A DNA stretch of 34,921 bases from Halobacteriales archaeon QH_8_64_26 (GCA_003021725.1 PXRA01000074.1:31290-66210); one strand, 5' to 3'. Positions 23,671 through 32,958 are shown, numbered from the stretch's first letter. Translations and numbers: made by a program. The notes: generated by a model from the letters alone, not told the origin.

Positions 23671-24760
23671 ATGACGCGGATTACCGACTACGAGTTGTTC
23701 TCAGTGCCGCCGCGGTGGCTCTTTCTCCGTATCGAGACGGGAGCTGATGGAAACCTACTTGCTCGGCGAGGACCCCGCGAGAATCGAGGATCACTGGCAG
23801 ACGATGTATCGCGGCGGGTTCTACCGGGGCGGACCGGTCCTCATGAGCGCGATCGCCGGCATCGACCAGGCGCTCTGGGACGTCAAGGGCCGATCGTTCG
23901 ACGCCCCGATCTACGACCTCTTAGGCGGGCGGGCCCGCGAGCGCGTCCGGGTCTATCAGTGGATCGGCGGCGACCGTCCCGAAGGTGTCGTGCGGGCGGC
24001 CGAAAAGAAAGTCGAGGCGGGCTTCGATGCGCTCAAGATGAACGCCACGGCCGAACTCCGACGGATCGACTCGCCGGCGACGGTTGCGGCCGCCGTCGAG
24101 CGCGTCGCGAGCGTCCGGGAGGCGGTCGGTCCCGAGGTCGACGTCGGCGTCGACTTCCACGGTCGGGCCTCGAAATCGATGGCGAAACGCCTCGCGAGCG
24201 CGCTCGAACCCTCCGATCCGCTCTTTATCGAGGAACCGGTTCGCCCCGAACAGGCGGACGCGCTGCCGGGTATCGCCGCCCACACGACGATCCCGATCGC
24301 GGCCGGCGAGCGACTCTTCTCGCGGTGGGATTTCAAACCCCTCTTCGAACAGGGCGTCATAGACGTCATCCAGCCCGATCTCTCCCACGCCGGGGGGATC
24401 ACCGAGGTCAAAAAGATCGCGAGCATGGCCGAAGCCTACGACGTGGCGCTCGCGCCACACTGCCCGCTCGGGCCGATCGCACTCGCCAGTTGCCTCCAGA
24501 TAGATGCCTGCTCGCCGAACGCCCTCATCCAGGAACAGAGCCTCGACATCCACTACAACGAAGGCAGCGACGTGCTCGACTATCTCGTCGCCCCCTCCGT
24601 CTTCGAGTTCGAGGACGGCTACGTTTCCCTGCCCGACGGGCCGGGACTGGGTATCGAGGTAGACGAACAACACGTCCGCGAGCGGGCCGCCGAGGCCGGC
24701 GAGACCGACTGGCACAACCCCGTGTGGCGCCACCCGGACGGATCGGTCGCGGAGTGGTGA
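23671..24760 (+). pseudogene. dgoD: D-galactonate dehydratase-like gene (DgoD) with internal deletion
   Basis: The ATG at 23671 opens the expected N-terminus (MTRITDYELFSVPPRWLFLR, then IET), but near 23740 the reading jumps one frame to ELMETYLLGEDPARIEDHW. About 23-25 residues that normally lie between (the 20s-loop region of the capping domain, with a WGEP-type motif) are missing. The rest is complete from 23747 (337 codons): DVKGRSFDAPIYDLLGG, VGVDFHGR, FIEEPVRPEQ, AAGERLFSRWDF and APHCPLGP, with metal ligands and catalytic residues in place. Intact enzymes dehydrate D-galactonate or a similar sugar acid. A shortened protein starting at 23747 would lack much of the capping domain and is probably inactive. 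Confidence 0.8.
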
Positions 24761-24762
24761 GA

Positions 24763-25557
24763 GTGAACCGATTCGCCGAGGACGTCGCTGTCGTCACCGG
24801 CGCGACGCGCGGGATCGGTGCCACGATCGCCCGGCGACTGGCCACGGGCGGCGCGAACGTCGTCGTCGCCGGCCGGACGACGGACGAGGGCGAGGGTGTC
24901 GTCGCCGACATCGAGGCCGACGGCGGCGAGGCGCACTTCATCCGTACGGACCTGCGGGATCCCGATGCGATCGCCGCGCTGTTCGAGGCGACGACCGAAG
25001 TCTACGGCGGGCTCGACGTGCTCGTCAACAACGCGGGCGTCGAGACCTACACCGGGGCCGACGAGGCCACGATGGACGACTGGGCCTCGGTCGTCGAGAC
25101 GGATTTTCGGGCCTACTGGCTCTGTGCCAAACACGCCGTTGGGGCCATCGATAGGGGCGCTATCGTCAACGTCTCCTCGAACCAGGCGTTCGCGACGACG
25201 CCAGGGATGTTCCCCTACAATGCCGCGAAGGCCGGCGTCGAGGGAATGACCCGGGCGATGGCGCTCGATTTCGGCCCGGGAGTCCGTGTCAACAGCGTCA
25301 GCCCCGGCCTGATCGCCGTTCCACGCACGACGGGCGATATGGACGCCGACCGCCGTGCCGACCTCGAATCCATCCACCCGGTCGGCCGGCTCGGAACGCC
25401 CGAGGACGTCGCCGCCGCGGTGGCCTTTCTCGCCAGCGAGGAGGCGGCGTTCGTCACCGGCACGCACCTGATCGTCGATGGCGGCCGGACGGCCGTTATG
25501 CAAGACGACGCGCTGCCCGACTATCGAGCGCGCCGGCATCGAGAAGGCCGCGAGTAG
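24763..25557 (+). CDS. Short-chain dehydrogenase/reductase (sugar or aldose type)
   Basis: A 264-residue NAD(P)-dependent oxidoreductase. The cofactor site is VVTGATRGIGATIARRL (residues 10-26), then LVNNAGVETYTGADEATMDD, the catalytic Ser in IVNVSSNQAF (about 139) and the Y152-x3-K156 pair in PYNAAKAGVEGMTRA. The GTG at 24763 gives the usual short N-terminus and has GGAG about eight bases upstream; GTGs at 24754 and 24757 are also possible and would overlap the dgoD stop. Position directly after dgoD suggests oxidation of galactose or a similar sugar upstream of the dehydratase, but the substrate is inferred. Confidence 0.9.
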   Translation: MNRFAEDVAVVTGATRGIGATIARRLATGGANVVVAGRTTDEGEGVVADIEADGGEAHFIRTDLRDPDAIAALFEATTEVYGGLDVLVNNAGVETYTGADEATMDDWASVVETDFRAYWLCAKHAVGAIDRGAIVNVSSNQAFATTPGMFPYNAAKAGVEGMTRAMALDFGPGVRVNSVSPGLIAVPRTTGDMDADRRADLESIHPVGRLGTPEDVAAAVAFLASEEAAFVTGTHLIVDGGRTAVMQDDALPDYRARRHREGRE

Positions 25558-25666
25558 GGGCACCATGCACCGATCGTGCCGACGTTCCCGTTCGACTCCC
25601 CTACAGCGACGGGACTGAGAGCAGCCGTCACCGAGGCGTGCGTACATGACTGGGGGCGAACAGCAG

Positions 25667-26698
25667 TCAGTCGCCGACCGTGATCATCCCCTTTACCGTC
25701 TCCGCATCCATCGCGCGCTCGAAGGCGTCCTCGATCCCCGAAAGCCCCGCCTCGAAGTGGATCAGTCCCTCGATATCGACGGCCCCGCTTTCCAGTAGTG
25801 AAATAGCGGCCGGGTAGGTGTTCGCATAGCGGAAGGATCCGTGGAGGTCGAGTTCGTCGTCGATGATATCGAGCACGTCGATCGGGACCTCGCCGTCGCT
25901 GGGGAGGCCGATCAGCACGACATCGCCGCCGCGCCGCACTACCTCGACGCTCGATCGGATCGCTTGGGGTGCGCCGGAGGCTTCGATGACGGTATCGACC
26001 CCTCGGCCCTCGGTGGCGGCCGCGACCGTCCCGGCGAGGTCGCCCTCGCGAGCGTCGATCACCCGGTCGGCACCCCGCTCGGCGGCGAACGCGAGTTTCC
26101 GGTCGACGACGTCGCCGAGAAACACCTCGCTCGCCCCGGCCGCGCGGGCGGCCGCCATCGCGAGCAGGCCGATCGGTCCCCCGCCCGAGATCAGGACGCT
26201 GTCGCCGACGCCGACCGACCCGCGCCGGCAGGCCTGGATCCCGACGCTAAGCGGTTCACAGAGCGCGCCCGCCCGCGTCGAGACGGTCTGGGGGAGCCCG
26301 TAGGCGAAGTCGGCGGGCCAAACGAGGTACTCGGCGAAGGCACCGTCGTCCGGTGGGGTAGCCATGAACGTGACGTCGGGACAGAGGTTATAGTTCCCGC
26401 GCTTGCAGAACTCACACCGCCGACAGGGAACGCCCGGTTCGAGGGTGACACGATCGCCGGGGTCGTGTTCGGTGACGCCCTTGCCGACCGCGATTACCTC
26501 GCCCGCGCTCTCGTGGCCGAGGACGAGCGGCGCTTCGACGACGTACTCGCCGATCCGGCCGTGGCGGTAGTAATGCACGTCCGAGCCACAGATTCCGACC
26601 GCCTCGATCGCGACGAGGACCTCTCGGGGACCCGGGTCGGGGCGCTCGCGCTCTTCGAACTCGAACTCCAAGGAATCGGTGAGGACAGCCGTCTGCAT
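25667..26698 (-). CDS. Zinc-dependent medium-chain dehydrogenase, polyol (sorbitol/xylitol) type
   Basis: A 343-residue NAD(P)-dependent alcohol dehydrogenase. Catalytic zinc ligands are Cys37 in GICGSDVHYYRHG and His62-Glu63 in LGHES; the structural zinc loop is Cys92, 95, 98 and 106 (PCRRCEFCKRGNYNLC). The cofactor-binding loop is ISGGGPIGLL (170-179). The segment CGSDVHYYRHGRIG is typical of sorbitol/xylitol dehydrogenases, so a polyol or sugar substrate is likely. It is convergent with the SDR gene. A minus-strand ACACTTAG around 26727-26734 may be its promoter. The ATG at 26698 is the family start; an extension upstream is not conserved-looking. Confidence 0.92.
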   Translation of the reverse strand: MQTAVLTDSLEFEFEERERPDPGPREVLVAIEAVGICGSDVHYYRHGRIGEYVVEAPLVLGHESAGEVIAVGKGVTEHDPGDRVTLEPGVPCRRCEFCKRGNYNLCPDVTFMATPPDDGAFAEYLVWPADFAYGLPQTVSTRAGALCEPLSVGIQACRRGSVGVGDSVLISGGGPIGLLAMAAARAAGASEVFLGDVVDRKLAFAAERGADRVIDAREGDLAGTVAAATEGRGVDTVIEASGAPQAIRSSVEVVRRGGDVVLIGLPSDGEVPIDVLDIIDDELDLHGSFRYANTYPAAISLLESGAVDIEGLIHFEAGLSGIEDAFERAMDAETVKGMITVGD

Positions 26699-26785
26699 GG
26701 TCGCTCTACTGTGACCGTTCGTTCTAAGTGTTCGCCCCGAACCGAGGGGCAACTACGGAGCTATCGAGCCATCGAGTCCCGATAG

Positions 26786-26989
26786 TCACAGAGAGAACCG
26801 CGGGAGCCGGGAGAACTGCTCAGGCCAGCCCGAAGGTGAGGACGACGAGTCGGGGAAGACGGTAAGAACCGCAAGTAGGGCGATAAGCGCCGATATTGTC
26901 ACGTCCGTTACGATGCCGTCGAGCGGAAAGAGCAAGCCCCCGAAGATCGTCCGGAGCCAGTAGCCGAGGATCGAAGTCCTACCACTCGA
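26786..26989 (-). pseudogene. Membrane-segment remnant downstream of arcS
   Basis: Directly after the arcS stop and in the same frame, the minus strand stays open for 67 codons and reads LGYWLRTIFGGLLFPLDGIV followed by the hydrophobic VTISALIALLAVLTVF, ending with TGA at 26786-26788. No ATG or GTG fits the beginning. The two hydrophobic runs look like the end of a lost membrane protein gene. The call rests on composition only; family unknown. Confidence 0.35.
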
Positions 26990-28789
26990 TCACTCTACTT
27001 TCTCGACGTGTCTGACCGAGACGGCGATACCTCGTGTACTCGTCTCCGTTTCCCGATCGCACATCGCCGCGCGGCCGATTCCGAAGGCCCTCGGCCCGTC
27101 GATGAGGACCTCGTCGCCGACCCGGATTTCGCCTTCTACGCCCGTGATTCCCGGCGCGAGCACGCTTCCTCGGGGAACGAAGCCATCGATTTCCACTTTT
27201 CTGGTCGGGACCTCGCTGTCGGTCCAGCGCCGAGCGCCCGCCAGCGTCAGCGCGAGCACGCCGTACTGGGGGACCATCGTCGCCAGTTGCTCGCTTCCCG
27301 CCAGGACCCGCAGTTTCGGGATCCGGCTTTCGACCTCGATGTCCTCGAACAGCGCCTCGCCCGCGCCGGCCCCGAACTGGTAGTCGGCGATCGCTCGTAT
27401 CGTGTTGTGTTCCCGTTCGCGCTTCCCATAGCGGGGTTCGCCTTCCAGTGTCGCGGCGAGATTCGTCAGTGATTCGTCGGTCGTCGGGTAGTCAGGTACC
27501 GTGAACTCCATTTCAGTATCGGTGGCCTCGGCGGCGCGTTCACAGACCTCCCGGTAGCCCTCGGGCGGGACGTGGGCGATCACCCGGGGATAGTCGTTGC
27601 ATGCGAGATAGCGGGAAAGGACGCTCGCGACGAACTCGATCTCCTCGGCGGACCACCGGCCCGTGACTGCCGAATCGTAGTGTTGGGCCGGGTAGGTGTG
27701 TTCGAGTTCCTGGGGGACCACACCTATGGGAGAGGTCATCGAGACGACGTGGCCCCGATACCGGATGGCGTCGTTGAACTGGCCGTGGCTCTGGGATTCG
27801 CTGTAGGGTTTCCGGGCCGAACAGGGAACGAGGACCAGGGGTGCGTCGAACCGGGAGCGGTATCGGGAGGTGACTCGGTCGGCGAAGCGTTGGATCTCGA
27901 CGCGCCGCATCGCATCCTCGGTCGTCGCGAGCAACTCCGTGTTCCGCAGGACCGGCGTTCGCGTCTCTAGGTAGGTGTACTGGCTATCGAAGCGCCGCAG
28001 CGCCGCCGTGAGCCAGGGATCGTGGCGGACCTGCCCTTCGAGGTAATCACGCAACCGGCCCTCACGGATCCGCTCGCGGACGGTCGCCAGTTCGGCGGCG
28101 AGAACGCGGACGTTGTGTTCGACACATTCCTCCCGACCGAACGCCCCGATGGACGTCGAACACGCGGGACAGGGACAGGGAAGCTCGGTGAGATCGGAGA
28201 GGAAGAACTCACCATCGCTCGTGAGATACTTACCCTGAGTACCTTTTACGATCGCGCGGGCGGGATCGACGAGGTCGACGCCGGCATAGACGAGCAAGGG
28301 GGCGTTCGCCGGGAGCGCGACGCCGGGGAGATAGAGGGCGGTATCGGCCGGGACCGTCCCCCGCACGTCGATCAGTCCTTCGACGAGCGCGCGGGCGTGA
28401 CCCACCAGACCCTGGGTGTCCGAGAGCGCGTAGGCGTCCGTACCGTGGTCAACGGCGGTGTCGGTCGATATCACTGCGGCGCTCGGAAACCCCGCGTCGG
28501 GATGCTCGCCTGCGAAGGCCTCACCCACCTCCTCGGGCGTGCCGGCCGGCAGCCCGCGATGGGGGAGGATCGTCAGCATCGACCCCTCGCCTGCGGGTTC
28601 CTCTCGGTTGGTCGGCCAGCGGCTACCGGCGTCGCGAAGCCGGTGATGGGCGAGGTCGCCGATAGCTGCGGTCGGCGGTTCGATGCCGTCCCGATCGACG
28701 AGTGCGGGCGTCGTGACCGGGTGAGTTAGACGTAGTTCCCCGATTCGAGCCGCACCGTCGCGCTCGTGGATCTCGAAGTACTCGGTCAT
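26990..28789 (-). CDS. arcS: Archaeosine synthase ArcS (TgtA2-type)
   Basis: Acts after TgtA in archaeosine formation, on preQ0 at position 15 in the tRNA D-arm. The 599-residue product has the expected layout: an N-terminal TGT-like domain that lacks the catalytic centre, a zinc-type CPCPAC (residues 205-210), the diagnostic ArcS motif PCSARKPYSESQSH (322-335) and a C-terminal PUA RNA-binding domain (about 520-599, with FVPRGSVLAPGITGVEGEI and GDEVLIDGPRAFGIG). The frame is intact. tgtA lies 1.2 kb upstream on the same strand, separated by one membrane protein gene and long spacers, so the two are probably transcribed separately. Confidence 0.96.
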   Translation of the reverse strand: MTEYFEIHERDGAARIGELRLTHPVTTPALVDRDGIEPPTAAIGDLAHHRLRDAGSRWPTNREEPAGEGSMLTILPHRGLPAGTPEEVGEAFAGEHPDAGFPSAAVISTDTAVDHGTDAYALSDTQGLVGHARALVEGLIDVRGTVPADTALYLPGVALPANAPLLVYAGVDLVDPARAIVKGTQGKYLTSDGEFFLSDLTELPCPCPACSTSIGAFGREECVEHNVRVLAAELATVRERIREGRLRDYLEGQVRHDPWLTAALRRFDSQYTYLETRTPVLRNTELLATTEDAMRRVEIQRFADRVTSRYRSRFDAPLVLVPCSARKPYSESQSHGQFNDAIRYRGHVVSMTSPIGVVPQELEHTYPAQHYDSAVTGRWSAEEIEFVASVLSRYLACNDYPRVIAHVPPEGYREVCERAAEATDTEMEFTVPDYPTTDESLTNLAATLEGEPRYGKREREHNTIRAIADYQFGAGAGEALFEDIEVESRIPKLRVLAGSEQLATMVPQYGVLALTLAGARRWTDSEVPTRKVEIDGFVPRGSVLAPGITGVEGEIRVGDEVLIDGPRAFGIGRAAMCDRETETSTRGIAVSVRHVEKVE

Positions 28790-29102
28790 GCTTGGAGTCG
28801 AGCGGGGCGCACACTTGACGTCCTCGCACGCCGTGAAGGGCGTGGTATCCGCGCTGTACCGCTATCCGTGAGAGCCCCCGGTGCGAAGGACGGCCCGACC
28901 GATCGGGATGATTACGACAGACGGAGCCCTCGGCGATCTCGATCCCAAAGCGCATAATCTACCGCTCGAAGTGAGTTATCTCTGATATACGATCTTAGAT
29001 CAACCTATCGAACGGCACAATCCGACACAAGCAAGTCGGTTTGTGGTGGCAGAAAGGCTCTCACTATTAATTATTGTAATCAGCAGTAACTCGTCTCGTG
29101 TG
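28790..29102. other. Spacer upstream of arcS, no gene seen
   Basis: The 313 bases hold no convincing reading frame. They include an unusually A/T-rich patch (CTATTAATTATTGTAATC, about 29063-29080) just past the stop of the upstream membrane gene, which may help termination, and further A/T-rich stretches around 28970-29000 that may hold the arcS promoter. No clear TATA box stands 27 bases before the arcS ATG. Confidence 0.4.
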
Positions 29103-29588
29103 TTACGTTCCCGCCCGCTGTGTCCATACCAAGGCACCGGCGTTTCCAACGGCCATGACACCAGTTATTACATACATCCCGTTTCGGGGACCCACCAACT
29201 GAATCACTCCCCCACACAAAAGAAGCGCGGCGATGAGCACGACGAATTGAGTGAACGTAGCAATGATACCCTCTTTCCCTTCCGTCGAAATCGAGTGGGG
29301 CGTGAGGTCCCGGGTTTGCTCGTCGTCGCTTGCGTTCTCGTCGGCCGATCTGACATAATCCCGTACCTGGTCCCACAGGTAGATCGAGAGCCCGTTCGCG
29401 CTCAGTAGGAACGTGCATGCAAAGCTTGCGAGACCGATTCCCAACGAACCCGCAACCCAGAACACTACCCCTCCGACGGCGAGAAAGGTGAGACTGCCGA
29501 TCGCGTGGCCTGTTGCGCCTTGGAGATATTCGATCGATTTGACGCGGGTGACCTCGCCTTCTATCGCGCGATCGGTTTCAGATGCCAT
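29103..29588 (-). CDS. Membrane protein of unknown function (about four spans)
   Basis: A 161-residue protein with two hydrophobic pairs, one around residues 28-70 (GSLTFLAVGGVVFWVAGSLG, then ASFACTFLLSANGLSIYLW) and one around 108-155 (FTQFVVLIAALLLCGGVIQL, then MYVITGVMAVGNAGALVW). A charged cytoplasmic-type loop rich in D, E and S joins them. A minus-strand TTTGATACA (about 29608-29616) lies about 25 bases before the ATG. It sits between arcS and tgtA; no link with tRNA modification is evident. Codon use is less GC-biased than in its neighbours, a possible sign of transfer. Family not recognised. Confidence 0.7.
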   Translation of the reverse strand: MASETDRAIEGEVTRVKSIEYLQGATGHAIGSLTFLAVGGVVFWVAGSLGIGLASFACTFLLSANGLSIYLWDQVRDYVRSADENASDDEQTRDLTPHSISTEGKEGIIATFTQFVVLIAALLLCGGVIQLVGPRNGMYVITGVMAVGNAGALVWTQRAGT

Positions 29589-29616
29589 GGGCGAACGCTG
29601 GTTTGTTGTATCAAAT

Positions 29617-29974
29617 CGCTAACTGGGCTTGAAAACCTATGGGTGGCCCCCCAGTCCTTCGCCAGCGCCTGGGACCGGCGGAACGGACCCCGATACGAAC
29701 CTCCCGCGACACCGCGAGACAGCCCGGCGCAAAAGCAGGATAAAAAACCAAACAGCCCCGCTTCCGCACAGCGACCGCCCCACCGAGAGGGGGTCCGGCG
29801 ATCGAGACCGGAGAATGACCGTCTACGCGAAGCCCCCGGTGTTGGGTCCCCAACGAATGCGATCGATCGACCGACCCACCCGCGAGCGGTCCCGAGACCG
29901 CCGTCAGCAGCGATGGCTGCCGTATAGGGAGGACAATTACCCATGCGAGGCCCTCGCCCCCGGGTATTAGGCGG
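29617..29974. other. Long spacer with several small hairpins, no gene seen
   Basis: About 360 bases between the membrane protein gene and the tgtA stop without a credible protein frame. It contains several self-complementary pieces, such as GCGGTC-CCGA-GACCGC (29886-29901) and GTTGGG-TC-CCCAAC (about 29841-29854), and an A-rich GGATAAAAAACC (about 29738-29749) that could be a TATA box on the plus strand or a terminator T run on the minus strand. A structured RNA is possible. I looked for the conserved SRP RNA and RNase P RNA motifs and did not find them. Confidence 0.35.
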
Positions 29975-31465
29975 CTACGATCGGTCCGCTACGGTCTCGT
30001 CGAGGTTGGTGATAGTTACCGAGGGGGGCACTCGCCTCAGCGCTTCGTCCGGCCATCCGCGATGGGCGAGCGTGAATTCGGTATCGGGATTCGCCTCGAC
30101 GAGTCGGGCAGTCCCGATCGCGGCCGCCTCGTAGGCCGCGCGGTCGCTTCGCTCGGGAACGGGGACTTCGGCGTTGAGCGGGTAGGTCTCCGAAAGCGCC
30201 CGTGGGAACGGGCCGAAGGGCGGGACCACGCGCCAGGATTCGTCGTACTGTTCGTTCGTGCCGCCCTCGGTGAGCAACACTTTTCCTTCGGGGACGAGCC
30301 GCGCGAGCCGGTCGTGATGGCGGCGGACCTCGGGCCGGCGGGCGCTCTCGCCCGAGAGGTAGAAAAACGTCCCTTTCGAGGCCGGATCGGAGCGTTCGAG
30401 TTCCGTCGAATGGTCGAGCAGCGCCCGGTAGCCAGCGAGCATCGCCGGATGTCCCCGGGCCCGGGATTCGACGAGTTCCAAGAGATCGCCGCTCGCGATG
30501 GCCCCTTTGATCCGGCGAAGCTCCCCGAAGCTCACATAGAGGTTGTGTTCGGCGAGCGCGCGGTGACGATCCTCGTCGGTCATCTCCCGGAGACCGTCAG
30601 GGGTGTGTTCGACACAGATCGGACACTCACACGGGAAGTACTCGATATCCGCGAGGCGTTCGGTGCCTCTGACGGTGAGATAGCGTTCGTCGCGCGCGTA
30701 CAGAGCATACGCGGCCGAGTCGAACAGATCACAGCCGAGCGCCACGGCGAGCGCGAAGACCATCGGATGACCCGCGCCGAAGAGATGGACCGGACAGTCC
30801 GCCCCCAAGCCGCGTTTCGCGGCGGCGACTACTTCTACCATTTCCGCGAAGCGGTAGTCGTTCATCAGAGGCACCACCGCGCCGATCGGGAAGCAGTCGA
30901 GGTCCGTCCCGTCGGCGTGCCGGGCGGCCCGCTCGCGCAGATCGAGATGGGTCGAGCCCTGGATCGGCGCGTTCACGAGCATCTCGCCCACATCGGCGAC
31001 TTCGGCTGCGGCGATGCGGTCCTGGGTGGCTTCGAGATCGCGTTCGGTCGTCGCGTGGGACACATTGGGCGGGGTGGGGATGTCGATCGGCGTTCCGATA
31101 TCCGCGCCGATCCGATGCTGGAAGTCGAGTATCTCGGGGGTGCTCGTATCGATGTCGCCGTACTCCGCGAGCTGGAAGGAGCCCGAGTCGGTCATAATCA
31201 CCCCCGAGAAGTCGAGGAAGTCGTGTAGCCCCTCCTTCAAAACTGTCTCGCGCAGCTCCTCGCTCTTCCGGAGGATGTAGCCGTTCGTGATGAGGATCTC
31301 CGCGCCGAACTCGCGTTCGAGCCGCGCGGGTGAAATCGTCTGGACATGGGGGTTCACCACCGGCATGAACGCCGGCGTCTCGACCGTGAGCCCCGCTCGT
31401 GGGACGTCGAGTTCGCCGATCCGGCCCGCGGTGTCGGTAGCCCGCACCTCGAAAGCCTCGCGCAT
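29975..31465 (-). CDS. tgtA: tRNA-guanine(15) transglycosylase TgtA
   Basis: Exchanges guanine 15 in the D-arm of archaeal tRNAs for preQ0, the first tRNA-level step of archaeosine synthesis. The 496 residues include the catalytic Asp93 in [20 protein letters not shown], the substrate segment [30 protein letters not shown], and zinc ligands Cys279, 281 and 284 in [11 protein letters not shown]. The C-terminal part beyond about 350 corresponds to the C2 region; the PUA-type domain sits in ArcS instead. A minus-strand CTTTAGG (31494-31500) lies about 30 bases before the ATG, so the mRNA is probably leaderless. The frame is intact. Confidence 0.97.
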   Translation of the reverse strand: MREAFEVRATDTAGRIGELDVPRAGLTVETPAFMPVVNPHVQTISPARLEREFGAEILITNGYILRKSEELRETVLKEGLHDFLDFSGVIMTDSGSFQLAEYGDIDTSTPEILDFQHRIGADIGTPIDIPTPPNVSHATTERDLEATQDRIAAAEVADVGEMLVNAPIQGSTHLDLRERAARHADGTDLDCFPIGAVVPLMNDYRFAEMVEVVAAAKRGLGADCPVHLFGAGHPMVFALAVALGCDLFDSAAYALYARDERYLTVRGTERLADIEYFPCECPICVEHTPDGLREMTDEDRHRALAEHNLYVSFGELRRIKGAIASGDLLELVESRARGHPAMLAGYRALLDHSTELERSDPASKGTFFYLSGESARRPEVRRHHDRLARLVPEGKVLLTEGGTNEQYDESWRVVPPFGPFPRALSETYPLNAEVPVPERSDRAAYEAAAIGTARLVEANPDTEFTLAHRGWPDEALRRVPPSVTITNLDETVADRS

Positions 31466-31633
31466 GTGATCGTCGTTGGTCGGTCGCGCGCGGCCTAAAG
31501 CGTTCTCTCACTCATCAGGGGTCGAGGGACGAAACCGACTCGAACCAAACGAGCCGGCGGTGGGGAAGAACGATCCGGGTTCTCGCCCTCGAAAGAGCCT
31601 CCACACGAACGGCTTTCGAAATCGGGCACAACG

Positions 31634-31640
31634 GCTTTCT
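31634..31640 (+). promoter_or_regulatory. TATA-like box of the DUF2299-like gene
   Basis: GCTTTCT stands 23-29 bases before the ATG at 31663. It lies in the region shared with the divergent tgtA gene. Confidence 0.4.
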
Positions 31641-31662
31641 CGGGACGGTCGGTACCGGGGGT

Positions 31663-32133
31663 ATGGCCGAGCACGTGAGCAGCGAGCAGGTAGACGCCTG
31701 GCTCGACGGGAAAGTAGTTCAGAACACCGAGCATGTCTCCGAGAGCGATACGGCCTACAACATCCAGCTCCGGCTCTCGCGTATCCCCTTACACGTGATC
31801 AAAGAGGAGACCTGGGGGGCGCTTCGCTTGGTCGGCAAGAGCGCCTTCGATACGGAGCGGACCGCGGCGCTACTCGAGGACGACGAGAAACGCGGGGAAT
31901 TACTCGCCCGGATCGGGCCGGTGCTCGCTGCCACACCCGGTTTCTACACCTTCCTCGACAGCGAGGGCACCGTCTGTGAGTTCGCCGACGTACACGCCAT
32001 TCAGCTCGAACACCGCCTCTACCCCGACGGGACGAGCCAGCAGTCGCTCATGGACGGGTTGATGGGCCTCGCGACCGCGATCCGCTACATCCAGAACGCC
32101 GTCGCCGAGACCCGACGCCAGTACGAGGAATGA
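31663..32133 (+). CDS. DUF2299-like conserved archaeal protein
   Basis: A 156-residue soluble acidic protein. It matches my memory of the haloarchaeal DUF2299 proteins: an N-terminal EQVDAWLDGKVV helix, the strand SRIPLHVIKEETWGALRLVG, then VHAIQLEHRLYPDGTSQQSL and MDGLMGLATAIRYIQNAV at the C-terminus. The fold is related to small chaperone-like domains; function unknown. It is divergent from tgtA and convergent with the NUDIX gene. Confidence 0.7.
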   Translation: MAEHVSSEQVDAWLDGKVVQNTEHVSESDTAYNIQLRLSRIPLHVIKEETWGALRLVGKSAFDTERTAALLEDDEKRGELLARIGPVLAATPGFYTFLDSEGTVCEFADVHAIQLEHRLYPDGTSQQSLMDGLMGLATAIRYIQNAVAETRRQYEE

Positions 32134-32179
32134 ACTATTCTCCTCGACAGCCGGAGCCAGGCTCAACCCTGAGGACAGT

Positions 32180-32797
32180 TCACTTCTCGTCCAGCAGTTC
32201 GTAGAACGCGATCCCGAGCACCGCCCGTCCGTCGCGCACCTCGCCGGCCCGTACCGCTTCGCGAAACTCCTCGTAATTCCGTTCGAGCACCCGGATCGAC
32301 TCGTCCGCGTCGAGGTCCTGTTCGCCGGCCGGTTCACAGTTCTCGCCGAGGAAGTAGTGATGGACCGAGTCGGATACGCCGTTGGCCGGTTCGACAGTCG
32401 TCAACTGTCGGAGCCGGCCGGCTTCGTAGCCTGTCTCCTCGCGTAGCTCCCGGCGCGCGGCGCTCTCGAGGTCGGCGTCCTCGCTCTCGACGGTGCCTGC
32501 CGGAAGGCCCCGATTCATCCGCCCGACCGCCTGGCGCCACTCCTCGACTAGCGCCACTTTCTCATCCGAAGTGAAGGGAAGGATCACGACTGCGGGCGGT
32601 TCGGTCAAATAATCGAAGTCCGTCTCGGTACCACCGGGAAGTGCCACGTTTTCGTGGCGGATTGCAAAGGCCGGACAGGTGTACGCGACCGTCGAATCGA
32701 TCGTTCCCCAGGCCAATGAGTCGTCGCCGTCCGATCCACCCCCGTCCGCTCGCCCGCTTTCCCCGTCCGGGTCGATTTCCTCGTCTCCATCGGTCAT
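32180..32797 (-). CDS. NUDIX hydrolase (ADP-ribose pyrophosphatase-like)
   Basis: A 205-residue protein whose NUDIX box is at residues 101-123 (GTVESEDADLESAARRELRE then ETG), one residue longer than the usual G-x5-E-x7-REUxEExGU spacing. Preceding VILPFTSDEKVALVEEWRQA and RGLPAG are typical of ADP-ribose pyrophosphatases, which split nucleoside diphosphate compounds with Mg2+. Residues 1-28 form an acidic disordered tail. The ATG at 32797 is preferred; in-frame upstream sequence is arginine-rich and not coding-like. Confidence 0.88.
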   Translation of the reverse strand: MTDGDEEIDPDGESGRADGGGSDGDDSLAWGTIDSTVAYTCPAFAIRHENVALPGGTETDFDYLTEPPAVVILPFTSDEKVALVEEWRQAVGRMNRGLPAGTVESEDADLESAARRELREETGYEAGRLRQLTTVEPANGVSDSVHHYFLGENCEPAGEQDLDADESIRVLERNYEEFREAVRAGEVRDGRAVLGIAFYELLDEK

Positions 32798-32958
32798 ACG
32801 AGCCTGCTCGTCTCGAAGGGTGAAGACGGTCCGGTTCTCAACCGGACTCGATCGGTCGGAGCAGGATGCTCGCGGAGGGTCGCTCCTCGACGGCCCGCAG
32901 AGAACCCATTCCCGGCTCCTCCGGCTTGCTACGACCGCTAGTTGTCCATCCCTCGGCC

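Noticed and set aside
23617-25557. Single open frame of 646 codons spanning dgoD and the SDR gene.
   Set aside because: Its middle 340 codons are an arginine-rich shadow of dgoD in another frame. The ends happen to be in phase: the true dgoD N-terminus and the SDR.
28623-28957. Short frames on both strands upstream of arcS.
   Set aside because: Arginine-rich, no motifs, no start signals; they look like chance frames.
29561-29944. Minus-strand frame of 127 codons between the membrane gene and tgtA.
   Set aside because: It is basic and cysteine/serine-rich, unlike haloarchaeal proteins, and its end overlaps the start of the membrane gene.
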